Of a DNA stretch of 64,000 nucleotides, positions 16,483 through 25,897 are shown one piece after another (positions within the stretch are counted from its first letter, which is position 1; each line of letters starts with the position of its first letter). The position numbers and the translations under genes were made by a program. Source of the DNA: Ascidiaceihabitans sp034111945 (GTDB lineage: Bacteria; Pseudomonadota; Alphaproteobacteria; Rhodobacterales; Rhodobacteraceae). The notes under the pieces were generated by a model, which searched no databases, had not been told where the DNA came from, and saw only the letters and a program-made list of their open reading frames with translations. The DNA lies in the NCBI GenBank assembly GCA_047626725.1, contig JBLHSG010000009.1, positions 62,001 through 126,000 of the forward strand, in the 5' to 3' direction.

Positions 16483-17055
16483 ATGACCTTTCCTGAATTA
16501 TATATTTTGCGCCATGGCGAAACTGAATGGAACGCCGAGGGGCGCATGCAGGGGGCCTTAAATTCACCACTGACCGACGCAGGCAAAGGGCAAGCGCAGC
16601 GACAGGCAGAAATATTGCAAGCTATTGATCTAACGGGGTTTGATGTGCTGTGCAGTCCACAAGGTCGCGCGTTCGAAACCGCTGCAATCGCAGTGTCACG
16701 TCAGGTTGGTTTCCTTCGTACAGAGGATCGTTTACGCGAAATTGCGGTTGGCGAGTGGTCGGGTAAAGTGCGTTCAACGCTAGCCGCGCGGGATGAATTT
16801 ACCGAAACGCCTGACGGCGCGCTTGAGCTATACGAGCGCGCGCCGGGAGGGGAAGGTTTTGCGGCTTTGGAGGTGCGGTGCAAGGATTTGCTGGCCGACT
16901 TAAAGGGGCCAGCGGTGCTTGTGACGCATGGAATCACCTCGCGAATGTTGCGCGCTACGATCCTTGGATTGGGCATCCCGGGCTTGCCGGACATGCCGGG
17001 TGGACAGGGCGTTGTTTATCATCTGAAAAATGGTGTGCAGAAACGTCTCATTTGA
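16483..17055 (+). CDS. Histidine phosphatase family protein
   Basis: The 190-residue protein is a phosphoglycerate-mutase-like phosphatase. The phosphorylated His is in YILRHGETEWNAEG, a supporting Arg in LCSPQGRAFETA, and the second catalytic His in VLVTHGITSRML. Family members include phosphatases of sugar phosphates and of alpha-ribazole phosphate; the substrate is not determined. It lies directly upstream of tRNA-Val. Confidence 0.87.
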   Translation: MTFPELYILRHGETEWNAEGRMQGALNSPLTDAGKGQAQRQAEILQAIDLTGFDVLCSPQGRAFETAAIAVSRQVGFLRTEDRLREIAVGEWSGKVRSTLAARDEFTETPDGALELYERAPGGEGFAALEVRCKDLLADLKGPAVLVTHGITSRMLRATILGLGIPGLPDMPGGQGVVYHLKNGVQKRLI

Positions 17056-17058
17056 GGG

Positions 17059-17087
17059 TTGCGTCGCCTCACAGGTTTGTCTAATAC
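17059..17087 (+). promoter_or_regulatory. Promoter of tRNA-Val
   Basis: TTGCGT (17059-17064), a 17-bp spacer and TAATAC (17082-17087) end 9 bases before the mature tRNA 5' end. Confidence 0.55.
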
Positions 17088-17096
17088 CGCGCTATC

Positions 17097-17172
<76 letters not shown>

Positions 17173-17498
17173 TTCTTCCGATACCAGACTGTTGATCAAA
17201 AGCTGCTTTCCAAGCGAGAGTGCTTTGCGCTGCGGCGATATCCCCACCGGCAACCTCCAGATCAATCGACAGAATCCATCCCGATCAACGCGAGGTTGCG
17301 CGGTGTTTGGCGGCTTTGTCGTTCCACAGATTCCAAAGTTTTGATGCGGGCAGGCAGGCGGCATAAATTTGTTGGGGCTGCGCTGTAAAATTGAAAAAAA
17401 CCACGCCCCACCAGATTAAAAATTCTTTGTTTTTTCAGTGTAAATTGCCAACTTTTCCGCCTTGGCAAAAGAAACTTACGTTTTGTGCATTTGGCCGC
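17173..17498. other. Non-coding stretch between the two tRNA genes
   Basis: No gene is supported. Open frames across it are short and begin inside tRNA sequence. A pair GCAACCTC (17250-17257) / GAGGTTGC (17292-17299) could form an 8-bp stem with a 34-base loop. An AT-rich part around 17390-17450 precedes the tRNA-Asp promoter. I see no attachment-site duplication of the tRNA-Val 3' end. Confidence 0.5.
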
Positions 17499-17527
17499 TT
17501 GACGGGGACGGGCACTGGTCATATTAC
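17499..17527 (+). promoter_or_regulatory. Promoter of tRNA-Asp
   Basis: TTGACG (17499-17504), a 17-bp spacer and TATTAC (17522-17527) match the consensus at five of six (-35) and four of six (-10) positions and end 15 bases before the tRNA. Confidence 0.7.
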
Positions 17528-17542
17528 ACCCAAACGCAGCGG

Positions 17543-17619
17543 GCGGTTGTAGCTCAGCTGGTTAGAGTGCCGGCCTGTCACGCCGGAGGTCGCGGGTTCG
17601 AGCCCCGTCAACCGCGCCA
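17543..17619 (+). tRNA. tRNA-Asp (anticodon GUC)
   Basis: The 77-base cloverleaf has an acceptor stem GCGGTTG/CAACCGC, D-arm AGCTCAGCTGGTTAGAG, anticodon stem CCGGC/GCCGG with loop CTGTCAC (anticodon GTC), T-arm GCGGGTTCGAGCCCCGT, discriminator G and an encoded CCA. Confidence 0.97.
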
Positions 17620-17632
17620 CTGCGTAAATAAA

Positions 17633-17665
17633 GGGTTGCCCATCTTTGGATGAGCAGCCCTTTTT
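17633..17665 (+). terminator. Terminator of tRNA-Asp
   Basis: GGGTTGCCCATC (17633-17644) and GATGAGCAGCCC (17649-17660) form a stem with one mismatch and one wobble pair, followed by five T. Confidence 0.75.
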
Positions 17666-17724
17666 CTATTTCTGACATTGGTGTGCAAATAATGGCGCGA
17701 TTGCTCTGCCATTGGCGAACGGTT

Positions 17725-18468
17725 TTAGTAGGCGTAGCCCAACTGCGATTCCATATCCAAATCCAAGCTGGCCTTCATGTGCTGAACGTCGGCGGGGGAC
17801 AGCTGATCGGGAGTGTCCGGGCGCGTATCAATCGCTGCTTTGAATTTTGACCCCAAGCGTTTGATCACGGGCCGAAACGCATCCGTGGACGGGGATAGGC
17901 CAAGGCTGGCGCGCATCTGTCCTAGGGTGTCTTGAGGCGCGGCTGTTGCCCCCTCCATCCGCAACAACACACAGGCGCAATCGCGGTTCAGCATCGTGAT
18001 CAAGCTGCGCAATTTGGCCGTGCGAAGAGCAAATACATTTTCGAACCGCGCCCCTGTCAGCGGATCACGATCATACTGCAAAGGTTGGCCCAAGGTTTGC
18101 GGATCAAGATCATCAAAATAACGGGGCCGATCAACAATCGTATCCCAATCAGCGCGGATGAAGTCGGAAAAATTCAGGCCTTGCAGGGCAGGGGTCGTGT
18201 GCCACGGTTTCGCGTGCATCGATCGCACCCAACTGTCGGCACTGCGCACCACACAGACCACAGCCAAATCCGCAGGCACCGCGCGCATGTGCATAAAGGC
18301 GTGCTTCCAGCCCAACGCCTCGGTCGGTTTTAGCGGTGTGTTGCGCCCCAACAGGCGTTTGACAAAGTTGGTCCCACTGGACCGTTCGCCCAATACGTGA
18401 AACCGCGCGATGTCGTGCAAAACGGGTGTCGCGTGAAACCCTGACGCTGCGAATGAATTAGGCAACAT
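17725..18468 (-). CDS. Sulfotransferase-like P-loop protein
   Basis: The 247-residue protein has an N-terminal phosphosulfate-binding-like loop (HVLGERSSGTNFVKRLL) and a downstream RSADSWVRSM segment in the position of the 3'-phosphate motif of sulfotransferases. No signal peptide or membrane segment is seen. AGGAG lies 8 bases before the ATG at 18468. It is divergent from a glycosyltransferase gene 100 bp away, suggesting surface polysaccharide modification. The acceptor is unknown and the family assignment rests on two motifs. Confidence 0.6.
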   Translation of the reverse strand: MLPNSFAASGFHATPVLHDIARFHVLGERSSGTNFVKRLLGRNTPLKPTEALGWKHAFMHMRAVPADLAVVCVVRSADSWVRSMHAKPWHTTPALQGLNFSDFIRADWDTIVDRPRYFDDLDPQTLGQPLQYDRDPLTGARFENVFALRTAKLRSLITMLNRDCACVLLRMEGATAAPQDTLGQMRASLGLSPSTDAFRPVIKRLGSKFKAAIDTRPDTPDQLSPADVQHMKASLDLDMESQLGYAY

Positions 18469-18569
18469 GTCGGGCTCCTGTTGATCCGATGCGCAAATTA
18501 ACGATTCTCTTGTAGCAGGGGAACGGCTAGGGTGCGAGACAAAGCGCGGGCAGGCGCAAAAGCGAACGG

Positions 18570-19454
18570 GTGGACGACGATATGCAAACAGTAGCAGCGG
18601 TTACAATGGTGCGCGATGATGCGTTTTTTCTAAAGGCGTGGTTGCGTCATTACGGCGAAATGTTCGGGCGCGAGAATTGTTATATCATCAACCACGGGCG
18701 CGGTGCCGAGGTCGCAAAACTGGCTGAGGGCTGCAATATTATTGGCATTCCCGGTGATCCGCACAAGAATTTCGATGTGAAACGCTGGGGGCTTTTAAAC
18801 AACATTACCGGTGGTTTACGCCGTTATTACCGGCATGTGATTGTTGGTGATGTGGATGAATTGGTTGTTGTTGATCCCGATGGCGGCGGCACGTTGCTGG
18901 ATTTCTTGCAAGACGCGCAAGAGGGTCGTGTTTACACCCCCGTCGGCCTTGAGGTTATTCACCGGATTGATATCGAAGATCAGGTGATTGATGACGCGAT
19001 TTTGGGCCCGCGTCGCCATGTGCGTCCTGCGCCGCATTATTCCAAACCCTGCATCATTTCTGCCCCTGTGAAAATCGCGCGGGGGGGGCATTTCACCCAA
19101 TATGAAAAACTGCATACGCCGGATCATTTGTATCTGATGCACCTGAAGTTCTGCGATTTCCCTGCGTATGTCGGCGTTATGGATCATCGCAATCAAGTCA
19201 CCAAAGAGGTGAATGTCAGCGTCAAAGAAGCGTCAATCGGGCGGCACTGGTTTGCAGAAGCACGGGGCGAAGACCGCGATGTCTTTGATGAATTTGCCAA
19301 ACTCGAGATGCAAGACGGTTTCGATATGCGCCCCTTGCGTCGCAAGATGCAGCGCACATTCAAACCGCGCGGCGAAACCGGATTTTACCATTTTGATCGC
19401 CCTGATTATAGCACGCAATATTTGCTGCCAGAGCGGTTTAACGGTTTGATTTAA
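18570..19454 (+). CDS. Glycosyltransferase family 2-like protein
   Basis: The 294-residue protein begins with AAVTMVRDDAFFLKAWLRHY, typical of the Glyco_tranf_2_4 group, and has a DVDELVVVDPDG segment that serves as the metal-binding DxD-like motif. It should transfer a sugar from a nucleotide donor to a cell-surface glycan. It starts with GTG at 18570 or, equally plausibly, ATG at 18582. It shares a divergent promoter region with the sulfotransferase-like gene. The substrate is unknown. Confidence 0.75.
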   Translation: MDDDMQTVAAVTMVRDDAFFLKAWLRHYGEMFGRENCYIINHGRGAEVAKLAEGCNIIGIPGDPHKNFDVKRWGLLNNITGGLRRYYRHVIVGDVDELVVVDPDGGGTLLDFLQDAQEGRVYTPVGLEVIHRIDIEDQVIDDAILGPRRHVRPAPHYSKPCIISAPVKIARGGHFTQYEKLHTPDHLYLMHLKFCDFPAYVGVMDHRNQVTKEVNVSVKEASIGRHWFAEARGEDRDVFDEFAKLEMQDGFDMRPLRRKMQRTFKPRGETGFYHFDRPDYSTQYLLPERFNGLI

Positions 19455-19506
19455 TGCGCCGGTGGGTTGGATTGGGATATTGATCCAGCCCGCGATTGTA
19501 AACGCG

Positions 19507-20193
19507 CTATGGCGTGCGCCCAATGGTCTGATCGCAGGAATCTGTCACGTCATCGAGCAAGGCTTGCAGGTCCAATCGCAACGCTTCGTAGTCTTCTTCA
19601 GAACCATTGCGCGGGACCTTTTGGGTCCATTCCTGGCACATCAAAACACCGCGCGTAAACGGTGCGGGAATCATCGTTTTATCCCAGGTCGGTATTTCGA
19701 TTGCGCGCCGCGATGAATATCCAACAGCAAATATCCGTTTTCCAGACACGCGCCCCCAGACCACGGGCACAGTCGATGATTGGCGCGCAGGCCCACGTGA
19801 CCCATCCGCCGCAATGATAAGGGAATCGCCATTTTCCATACGCTTCAGAACAATGCGCGACAACGCGACATGGCGCGTGCGACTGGCCATCGGAACAAAA
19901 TCAACACCAAAGCGGCGCATAAGTTTACCAACCATGGTCCCAGCGCGCGCGGAGGACGTCAGACCGCAACATTTTCCCAGCGATGTATCAAACATATACG
20001 GGATCATAATCAGCCGTTGATGCCACATAACCATGATCACAGTGTCGCCATTTCTAACGGCGTCATCCATGGCCTCGAATCCCAACCGCTGCCATTTAGA
20101 CGTGCGGTAGGCAAAGCGTAAATACCTCGACGTCAAGCCGGTTATGATGTTTGCGTACCGGTCGCTGTCGATGATTTTCTTTCGTAAACTCAC
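19507..20193 (-). CDS. DUF374 lysophospholipid acyltransferase-like protein
   Basis: The 228-residue protein has the DUF374 acyltransferase blocks: VIMVMWHQRLIMIPYMF in place of the catalytic HxxxxD motif, and IIAADGSRGPARQ for the phosphate-binding PDGPRGP motif. Relatives are proposed to acylate lipids or lipid A precursors at the inner membrane. It starts with GTG at 20193 with GGAG upstream. It is the only gene of its unit. Confidence 0.75.
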   Translation of the reverse strand: MSLRKKIIDSDRYANIITGLTSRYLRFAYRTSKWQRLGFEAMDDAVRNGDTVIMVMWHQRLIMIPYMFDTSLGKCCGLTSSARAGTMVGKLMRRFGVDFVPMASRTRHVALSRIVLKRMENGDSLIIAADGSRGPARQSSTVPVVWGRVSGKRIFAVGYSSRRAIEIPTWDKTMIPAPFTRGVLMCQEWTQKVPRNGSEEDYEALRLDLQALLDDVTDSCDQTIGRTP

Positions 20194-20396
20194 TGGTTAA
20201 CTCCACTCTTACGGGTCTTAACCAATCAAGCCCATGTGTCTGGGACAGTTTTGGCACGCAGCGCGTTTGCCTGCTAGCGAAAAGGTCACGCGCGCTCACT
20301 ATTGGTCACGGCGCAGTGAAGGGGGCGTAGAAAATCCACGCATCATGCGCCCCATCACAGGCATTTTTCCGCCGTAAGGTGGGTTTCAACCCAGCC

Positions 20397-21779
20397 TTAT
20401 GTCAGCGCGTCCAGAATGCGGGCCCATGACCGGATGCCGTGGTGAAAGCTTTCCATGTCGTATTTTTCATTTGGCGAATGTAGTGCGTCATCGTCCTTGC
20501 CGAAGCCGATCAGCATTGGCGTGGTGCCCAGAATATTCTGGAAATGCCCCGCAATCGGGATCGACCCACCACACCCGACATAGGCCGCTTGCACGCCCCA
20601 TTCTGTGGTCAACGCCGCGCGGGCTTTTTCGAACGCGGGGTCGGTGGTTTCGGTAACAGACGCGCGTCCCGATGAATGATCGTGGAATGTAACGGTGCAG
20701 TCTTCGGGCAGCATGTCTTGAACATAGGCGCGGAAATTTTCGCGGATTGCGTCAGGGTCTTGATCGCCGACAAGGCGGAAGCTGATTTTTGCGTGTGCTT
20801 CGCTTGGCAACACGGTTTTGAACCCGTCGCCAGTGTATCCGCCCCAAATGCCGTTCACTTCGCAGGTTGGGCGCGACCAGATCATTTCTAGCGGGGTGCG
20901 GTCCTGTTCGCCTGCGGGTTTTGACAGGCCGACATCCCCCAGAAACGACGCGTGATCAAAAGCGAGGCCCTGCCACTGCGCTTCCAGCTCGTCTGACAGA
21001 TCCTCAACACCGTCGTAAAAATGCGGCACCGTGATGCGCCCGTGTTTGTCATGTAGCCCTGCAATCACGCCGCCCATCACGCGGATCGGGTTCATCGCGA
21101 TGCCGCCGTACATGCCGGAATGCAGGTCCAATGTTGGCCCTTGGATTGTGAATTCTTCGCCCAGCAGGCCGCGCAACATTGTCACGATCGCGGGCGTTTT
21201 GGATTCGAACAATCCGGTGTCACAGATCAACGCGAGGTCTGATTTCAGCTCTTCTGCGTTTTCCAGCATGAACGGCACAAGGCTTGGCGATCCGGATTCT
21301 TCCTCGCCCTCGAAAAAGAATGTGATGCGGCAGGGCAGGGTGCCGTTCACATCGATCCATGCGCGACAGGCCTCGATAAAGGTCATCAGCTGGCCTTTGT
21401 CATCCGCAGAACCACGTCCACGAATAACGCGCCCTTTGGCGGTGTCCTGGACTTGGGGATCAAACGGATCGTTGTCCCACAGGTTCAGCGGATCAACCGG
21501 TTGCACGTCGTAATGCCCGTAAAACAGCAGGTGCGGGCCTGTGCCATCAACAGGTCCGTCCACATGCCCGATGACCATCGGATGCCCAGGCGTTTCGCGT
21601 TTTTCTGCTTTGATGCCAAGGGTTTGCAAATCAGCAACCAGCCAGTCCGCCGCTGTCTGGCAGTGTTCGGCAAACGCCGGATCGGTGGAAATCGACGGAA
21701 TGCGCAGCAAATCCAGCAAACGATCTGTGGCTTGTGGCAGGTCGGCGTCAATTTTGGCAAGAACAGCATCAAGGCTCAT
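20397..21779 (-). CDS. M20 family metallopeptidase (dipeptidase-like)
   Basis: The 460-residue di-zinc hydrolase carries all M20 metal ligands and catalytic residues: LLFYGHYDVQPVD, RGSADDKGQLM, FFEGEEESGSPSL (general base Glu), ALICDTG and a late GCGGSIPI. LDLHSGMYGG holds the His of the dimerisation/lid domain. It probably cleaves dipeptides or acylated amino acids in the cytosol. The ATG at 21779 with GGAG upstream is preferred over an in-frame start at 21962 that would reach into the hemA promoter region. Confidence 0.9.
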   Translation of the reverse strand: MSLDAVLAKIDADLPQATDRLLDLLRIPSISTDPAFAEHCQTAADWLVADLQTLGIKAEKRETPGHPMVIGHVDGPVDGTGPHLLFYGHYDVQPVDPLNLWDNDPFDPQVQDTAKGRVIRGRGSADDKGQLMTFIEACRAWIDVNGTLPCRITFFFEGEEESGSPSLVPFMLENAEELKSDLALICDTGLFESKTPAIVTMLRGLLGEEFTIQGPTLDLHSGMYGGIAMNPIRVMGGVIAGLHDKHGRITVPHFYDGVEDLSDELEAQWQGLAFDHASFLGDVGLSKPAGEQDRTPLEMIWSRPTCEVNGIWGGYTGDGFKTVLPSEAHAKISFRLVGDQDPDAIRENFRAYVQDMLPEDCTVTFHDHSSGRASVTETTDPAFEKARAALTTEWGVQAAYVGCGGSIPIAGHFQNILGTTPMLIGFGKDDDALHSPNEKYDMESFHHGIRSWARILDALT

Positions 21780-21947
21780 GGGGTGGCTCCGTTTTTGAAC
21801 AGTGTTTGAACAGTGTTTGAATGTTTGCGCGCAGGTTACGCCCGTGCCTGCCACTGTCCAGTGCCAAAGCCACATCGCGATGCCTATGTGTGTCGATGCA
21901 CGTAAAAAGTGTTGCTTAGTGCGACAAGGTGCGCACATAAATGTGCA

Positions 21948-21974
21948 TTGATCGACTGGCACTGAACCTATAAT
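21948..21974 (+). promoter_or_regulatory. Candidate hemA promoter
   Basis: A perfect TATAAT (21969-21974) lies 63 bp upstream of hemA. TTGATC (21948-21953) is the best -35, with a short 15-bp spacer. A GCACA-TAAA-TGTGC inverted repeat lies just upstream (about 21933-21946). No full FnrL box is visible. Confidence 0.35.
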
Positions 21975-22037
21975 CGTTCTAATTTAAGACCATGAGCGTG
22001 TTGTTTTAAAACGCTTGACGAATTTGGAGTGAGACGC

Positions 22038-23261
22038 GTGGACTATACCGCAAAGCTAGACGAAGCGATTGGCCGTTTGCACGAAGAAGGCCGGTACCGG
22101 ACTTTTATCGATATCGAACGCCAAAAGGGACAATTCCCCCATGCGGTCTGGACGCGGCCCGACGGTGAAAAACAAGACATTACAGTGTGGTGCGGCAACG
22201 ACTATCTGGGCATGGGTCAACACCCTGTTGTCCTAGAAGCGATGCACGAGGCGTTAGACGCCACAGGCGCTGGTTCCGGTGGCACACGCAATATTTCTGG
22301 CACAACTGTCTATCACAAACGCCTCGAATCCGAACTGTCGGACTTGCACGGCAAAGAGGCGGCCTTGCTGTTCACCTCTGCCTATATCGCCAATGACGCG
22401 ACGCTGAGCACGCTGCCAAAATTGTTCCCCGGCCTGATCATTTATTCGGACGCGTTAAACCACGCCTCGATGATCGAAGGGGTGCGCCGCAATGGGGGTG
22501 CAAAACGTATTTTCCGGCACAATGATGTGGACCATCTGCGTGAACTGATGGCTGCGGATGATCCTGCCGCGCCCAAGCTTATCGCTTTCGAATCGATTTA
22601 TTCGATGGACGGCGATGTCGCTCCGATCGAAGCGATGTGTGACGTAGCGGACGAATTTGGCGCGCTGACTTACATCGACGAAGTCCACGCTGTTGGCATG
22701 TACGGCCCACGCGGCGCCGGCGTCGCAGAACGCGATGGCCTGATGCACCGCCTTGATATCATCAACGGCACGTTGGCTAAGGCTTACGGCGTCATGGGCG
22801 GCTACATCGCGGCCTCTGAAAAAATGTGCGACGCGATCCGATCCTACGCGCCGGGCTTTATCTTTACCACGTCATTGCCACCTGCTGTGGCGGCGGGGGC
22901 GGCGGCGTCTGTCAGGCATTTGAAGACCGCGCAGCACCTGCGGGACGAACAGCAAACACAGGCGAAAATCCTGAAAATGCGCCTCAAGGGCCTTGGCCTG
23001 CCGATCATTGATCATGGCACACACATCGTGCCGGTGATGGTCGGTAACCCTGTGCACACTCAAATTCTCAGCGACAAACTGCTTGAGGATCACGGCATTT
23101 ATGTCCAGCCGATCAACTTTCCAACCGTGCCCCGCGGGACCGAGCGTTTGCGCTTTACCCCGTCGCCTGTGCACGGATCTGGTGAATTGGATGGCTTGGT
23201 GAAAGCAATGGACGACCTGTGGTCTCATTGTGCGCTGAATCGTGCCGAATTAACCGCTTAG
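22038..23261 (+). CDS. hemA: 5-aminolevulinate synthase
   Basis: This 407-residue PLP enzyme condenses glycine and succinyl-CoA to 5-aminolevulinate, the first committed step of tetrapyrrole synthesis by the C4 route. It is nearly colinear with the Rhodobacter enzyme: RYRTFIDIERQKG, TVWCGNDYLGMGQHPVVL, GSGGTRNISGT, AYIANDATLSTLPKL, YIDEVHAVGMYGPRGAG and the PLP Lys in GTLAKAYGVMGGY. The GTG at 22038 gives the family length and has GGAG 9 bases upstream. It is divergent from the M20 peptidase. Confidence 0.97.
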   Translation: MDYTAKLDEAIGRLHEEGRYRTFIDIERQKGQFPHAVWTRPDGEKQDITVWCGNDYLGMGQHPVVLEAMHEALDATGAGSGGTRNISGTTVYHKRLESELSDLHGKEAALLFTSAYIANDATLSTLPKLFPGLIIYSDALNHASMIEGVRRNGGAKRIFRHNDVDHLRELMAADDPAAPKLIAFESIYSMDGDVAPIEAMCDVADEFGALTYIDEVHAVGMYGPRGAGVAERDGLMHRLDIINGTLAKAYGVMGGYIAASEKMCDAIRSYAPGFIFTTSLPPAVAAGAAASVRHLKTAQHLRDEQQTQAKILKMRLKGLGLPIIDHGTHIVPVMVGNPVHTQILSDKLLEDHGIYVQPINFPTVPRGTERLRFTPSPVHGSGELDGLVKAMDDLWSHCALNRAELTA

Positions 23262-23371
23262 AAGCGATAATGGTGCAATTCACGTTGCGCTATGTTACGT
23301 AAGCCTTAAGAAAAGACAAAGTTCGAATCGTTTGGGACGGTTTGAAATATAACACAGGCACGGGGCAGGGC

Positions 23372-24595
23372 ATGATCGGGCGGAGATCCTCCAAGATCAT
23401 TGAGAAGAAAATCGACCCGAAAGGGTTCGATGATTTTGTGTTGCGCCTAGGTGACATGATGCGCGGCGAACGTGCGACCATGGGCAAAAGCCTGCTGGAC
23501 GTACAGCGCGAACTTCGTATCAAAGCCAGCTACATTGCCGCCATCGAAAATTCCGATCCAGAAGCATTCGACACACCCGGTTTCATCGCCGGCTACGTGC
23601 GGTCCTATGCGCGTTATCTGAACATGGATCCCGACATCGCCTTTGATGCGTTTTGCACCGAAAGCGGGTTTTCCGTCGCACACGGCATGTCTGCCGAAGC
23701 CTCAGTTGTTAAAAAACCGTCGCGCGAAGAACGCCTTAGCCGCAGCTTGGGCGCTGATATTTTCGCGACCCCGAACACACCGTTTGTCCCCACTGGCGAA
23801 TCCATCTGGTCACGCGTCGAACCCGGCGCAATCGGATCAATGGCCGTTTTGTTGGCGCTGATTGGCGCAATCGGTTTTGGCGGCTATTCCGTCCTTCAAG
23901 AAGTACAGCGCGTGCAGGTCGCACCCGTTGATCAAACGCCGGTTGTTATGGCCGACCTTGATCCGCTCGACAGTGCCGTGCGCGCCACGCGTGCTGACCT
24001 GAATTCCGACGCCCCGCGCGTGATGAACGAACCGCGCGCCGACGCACTTGATCGTTTGTATCGTCCTCAAGCGCTGGATGTGCCGGTTTTGGTGCCACGT
24101 GATGCGCCGATTGCGAACATTGATCCTTCCGCCTTTGGCAGCTTTACCGCGCCAACACTTGATACGCCGACCTTCGCAGGCATTTCGCCCGACGGCGCGG
24201 CCCCAATCGGTGTGCCACAGGTTGTCGAAGGTCCAGCACCAGAATTGCAAATGATCGCCGCCTACACATCGTGGGTGCGCGTGAAATCTGCGGACGGCAG
24301 CACAATCTTTGAAGCTGTGATGAACAAAGGCGACACCTGGACCGTCCCTGCAACCGAAGAACCACCAGTTCTGCGGACAGGCGAAAGCGGCGCGATCTAC
24401 TTTGCGATGGCGGACGGATGTTATGGCCCAGTTGGCGGTCGTGGCAGTGTCACATCCAATTTACCGCTGCACCGTCAGGCGCTGGCCGAACTTTATGAGC
24501 CGGTAAAAATTCAGGACGACAGTGTCTTGATCAAGATGGTTGCCGACCTAAAAGAGCTCGATCCGCTCAGAGCGCTGCCTTGCGTCACGAACTGA
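23372..24595 (+). CDS. RodZ-like membrane protein with N-terminal helix-turn-helix
   Basis: The 407-residue protein has an N-terminal HTH_25 domain (GKSLLDVQRELRIKASYIAA and DTPGFIAGYVRSYARYL), a single membrane segment (IGSMAVLLALIGAIGFGGYSV, near residues 150-172), a Pro/Ala-rich linker and a C-terminal DUF4115 domain (WVRVKSADGSTIFEAVMNKGDTW). This is the layout of RodZ, which links MreB to the cell-wall elongation machinery. The ATG at 23372 follows GGGGCAGGG; an in-frame TTG at 23342 is possible. Confidence 0.83.
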   Translation: MIGRRSSKIIEKKIDPKGFDDFVLRLGDMMRGERATMGKSLLDVQRELRIKASYIAAIENSDPEAFDTPGFIAGYVRSYARYLNMDPDIAFDAFCTESGFSVAHGMSAEASVVKKPSREERLSRSLGADIFATPNTPFVPTGESIWSRVEPGAIGSMAVLLALIGAIGFGGYSVLQEVQRVQVAPVDQTPVVMADLDPLDSAVRATRADLNSDAPRVMNEPRADALDRLYRPQALDVPVLVPRDAPIANIDPSAFGSFTAPTLDTPTFAGISPDGAAPIGVPQVVEGPAPELQMIAAYTSWVRVKSADGSTIFEAVMNKGDTWTVPATEEPPVLRTGESGAIYFAMADGCYGPVGGRGSVTSNLPLHRQALAELYEPVKIQDDSVLIKMVADLKELDPLRALPCVTN

Positions 24596-24702
24596 CCGAA
24601 TAATCATCACCATCTGCACAAAAACTCTGTCCTGCACGGTTGCGACCCAGCCATGGGGTGTCTATTTTTGTAGACAACAGACTTGATCAAAGGTGGCCAG
24701 CC

Positions 24703-25842
24703 ATGTCGTTAAATCACATCCGTCCGTGGCGTAATATTTACCGTCGCAAAAGCCGCCAGATCATGGTGGGCAATGTGCCGGTTGGTGGCGACGCGCCGAT
24801 CACAGTGCAGACAATGACCAACACGCTGACAACCGATGTCAAAGGCACGTTGGCGCAAATTATTGCCGCCTATGATGCGGGGGCCGACATTGTGCGCGTC
24901 TCTGTTCCGGATGAGGCATCGGCCAAAGCGATGAAGGAAATCTGCGCCGAAAGCCCGGTTCCGATCGTGGCCGACATCCATTTCCATTACAAACGCGGGA
25001 TCGAAGCGGCCGAAGCAGGGGCTGCCTGTTTGCGGATCAATCCCGGCAACATCGGCGACGCAAAACGGGTCAAAGAAGTGATCAAAGCCGCGCGCGATCA
25101 CAACTGTTCAATCCGCATTGGTGTGAACGCCGGCAGTTTGGAAAAACACCTGTTGGACAAATACGGTGAACCATGCCCCGATGCGATGGTCGAAAGCGGT
25201 TTGGACCACATAAAATTGCTGCAAGACAATGATTTCCATGAATTTAAAATCAGTTGCAAAGCATCCGACGTGTTTATGGCAGCCGCCGCATACCAGCAAT
25301 TGGCCGACGCCACAGACGCGCCGATCCACCTCGGTATTACCGAAGCCGGCGGGCTAACGTCTGGCACGATCAAGTCTGCGATTGGCATGGGCAACCTGCT
25401 GTGGAACGGCATTGGCGACACCATCCGCGTGTCCCTGTCTGCGGATCCGGTCGAAGAGGTGAAGGTTGGCTACGAGATCCTCAAGTCCCTCGGATTGCGC
25501 CACCGCGGCGTCAACATCATCAGCTGCCCTAGTTGTGCACGCCAAGGGTTTGACGTGATCAAAACCGTCGAAGCCCTCGAAGACCGGCTGGCCCACATCA
25601 AAACGCCAATGTCCCTGAGCATCATCGGATGCGTGGTGAATGGCCCGGGCGAGGCATTGATGACAGACGTCGGATTCACCGGCGGCGGGGCAGGGTCCGG
25701 CATGGTCTATTTGGCGGGCAAACAAAGCCACAAACAAGACAACGCATCGATGGTTGAGCACATCGTCGAACAGGTCGAAGCCCGTGCAGCTCAGATCGAC
25801 AAAGAAACACGCGCCGCAGAAGCCATCGCTGCGGCAGAGTAG
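24703..25842 (+). CDS. ispG: 4-hydroxy-3-methylbut-2-enyl-diphosphate synthase IspG
   Basis: This 379-residue [4Fe-4S] enzyme makes HMBPP from the cyclic diphosphate MEcPP in the MEP isoprenoid pathway. It has an N-terminal TIM barrel (PITVQTMTNT, IVADIHFHYKRGIEA) and C-terminal cluster ligands in ISCPSCARQGFDV and IGCVVNGPGEA. The start at 24703 (MSLNHIRPWRNIYRRKSRQI) matches the family. It follows the RodZ-like gene by about 107 bases, a neighbourhood common in Rhodobacteraceae. Confidence 0.95.
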   Translation: MSLNHIRPWRNIYRRKSRQIMVGNVPVGGDAPITVQTMTNTLTTDVKGTLAQIIAAYDAGADIVRVSVPDEASAKAMKEICAESPVPIVADIHFHYKRGIEAAEAGAACLRINPGNIGDAKRVKEVIKAARDHNCSIRIGVNAGSLEKHLLDKYGEPCPDAMVESGLDHIKLLQDNDFHEFKISCKASDVFMAAAAYQQLADATDAPIHLGITEAGGLTSGTIKSAIGMGNLLWNGIGDTIRVSLSADPVEEVKVGYEILKSLGLRHRGVNIISCPSCARQGFDVIKTVEALEDRLAHIKTPMSLSIIGCVVNGPGEALMTDVGFTGGGAGSGMVYLAGKQSHKQDNASMVEHIVEQVEARAAQIDKETRAAEAIAAAE

Positions 25843-25897
25843 CGGCCAAACTGATTTTCATTATCGACAGCGCGCGGCTGCTTTCGTATCAAGAGAC

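Noticed and set aside
20195..20223. GGTTAA-N17-TTAACC inverted repeat before the DUF374 gene
   Set aside because: Six-base AT-rich arms with a long spacer; it lacks the TTAA-N7-TTAA spacing of CtrA sites and may be chance.
21780..22037. FnrL box before hemA
   Set aside because: Only half-sites (TTGAT) are present; no TTGAT-N4-ATCAA arrangement could be found.
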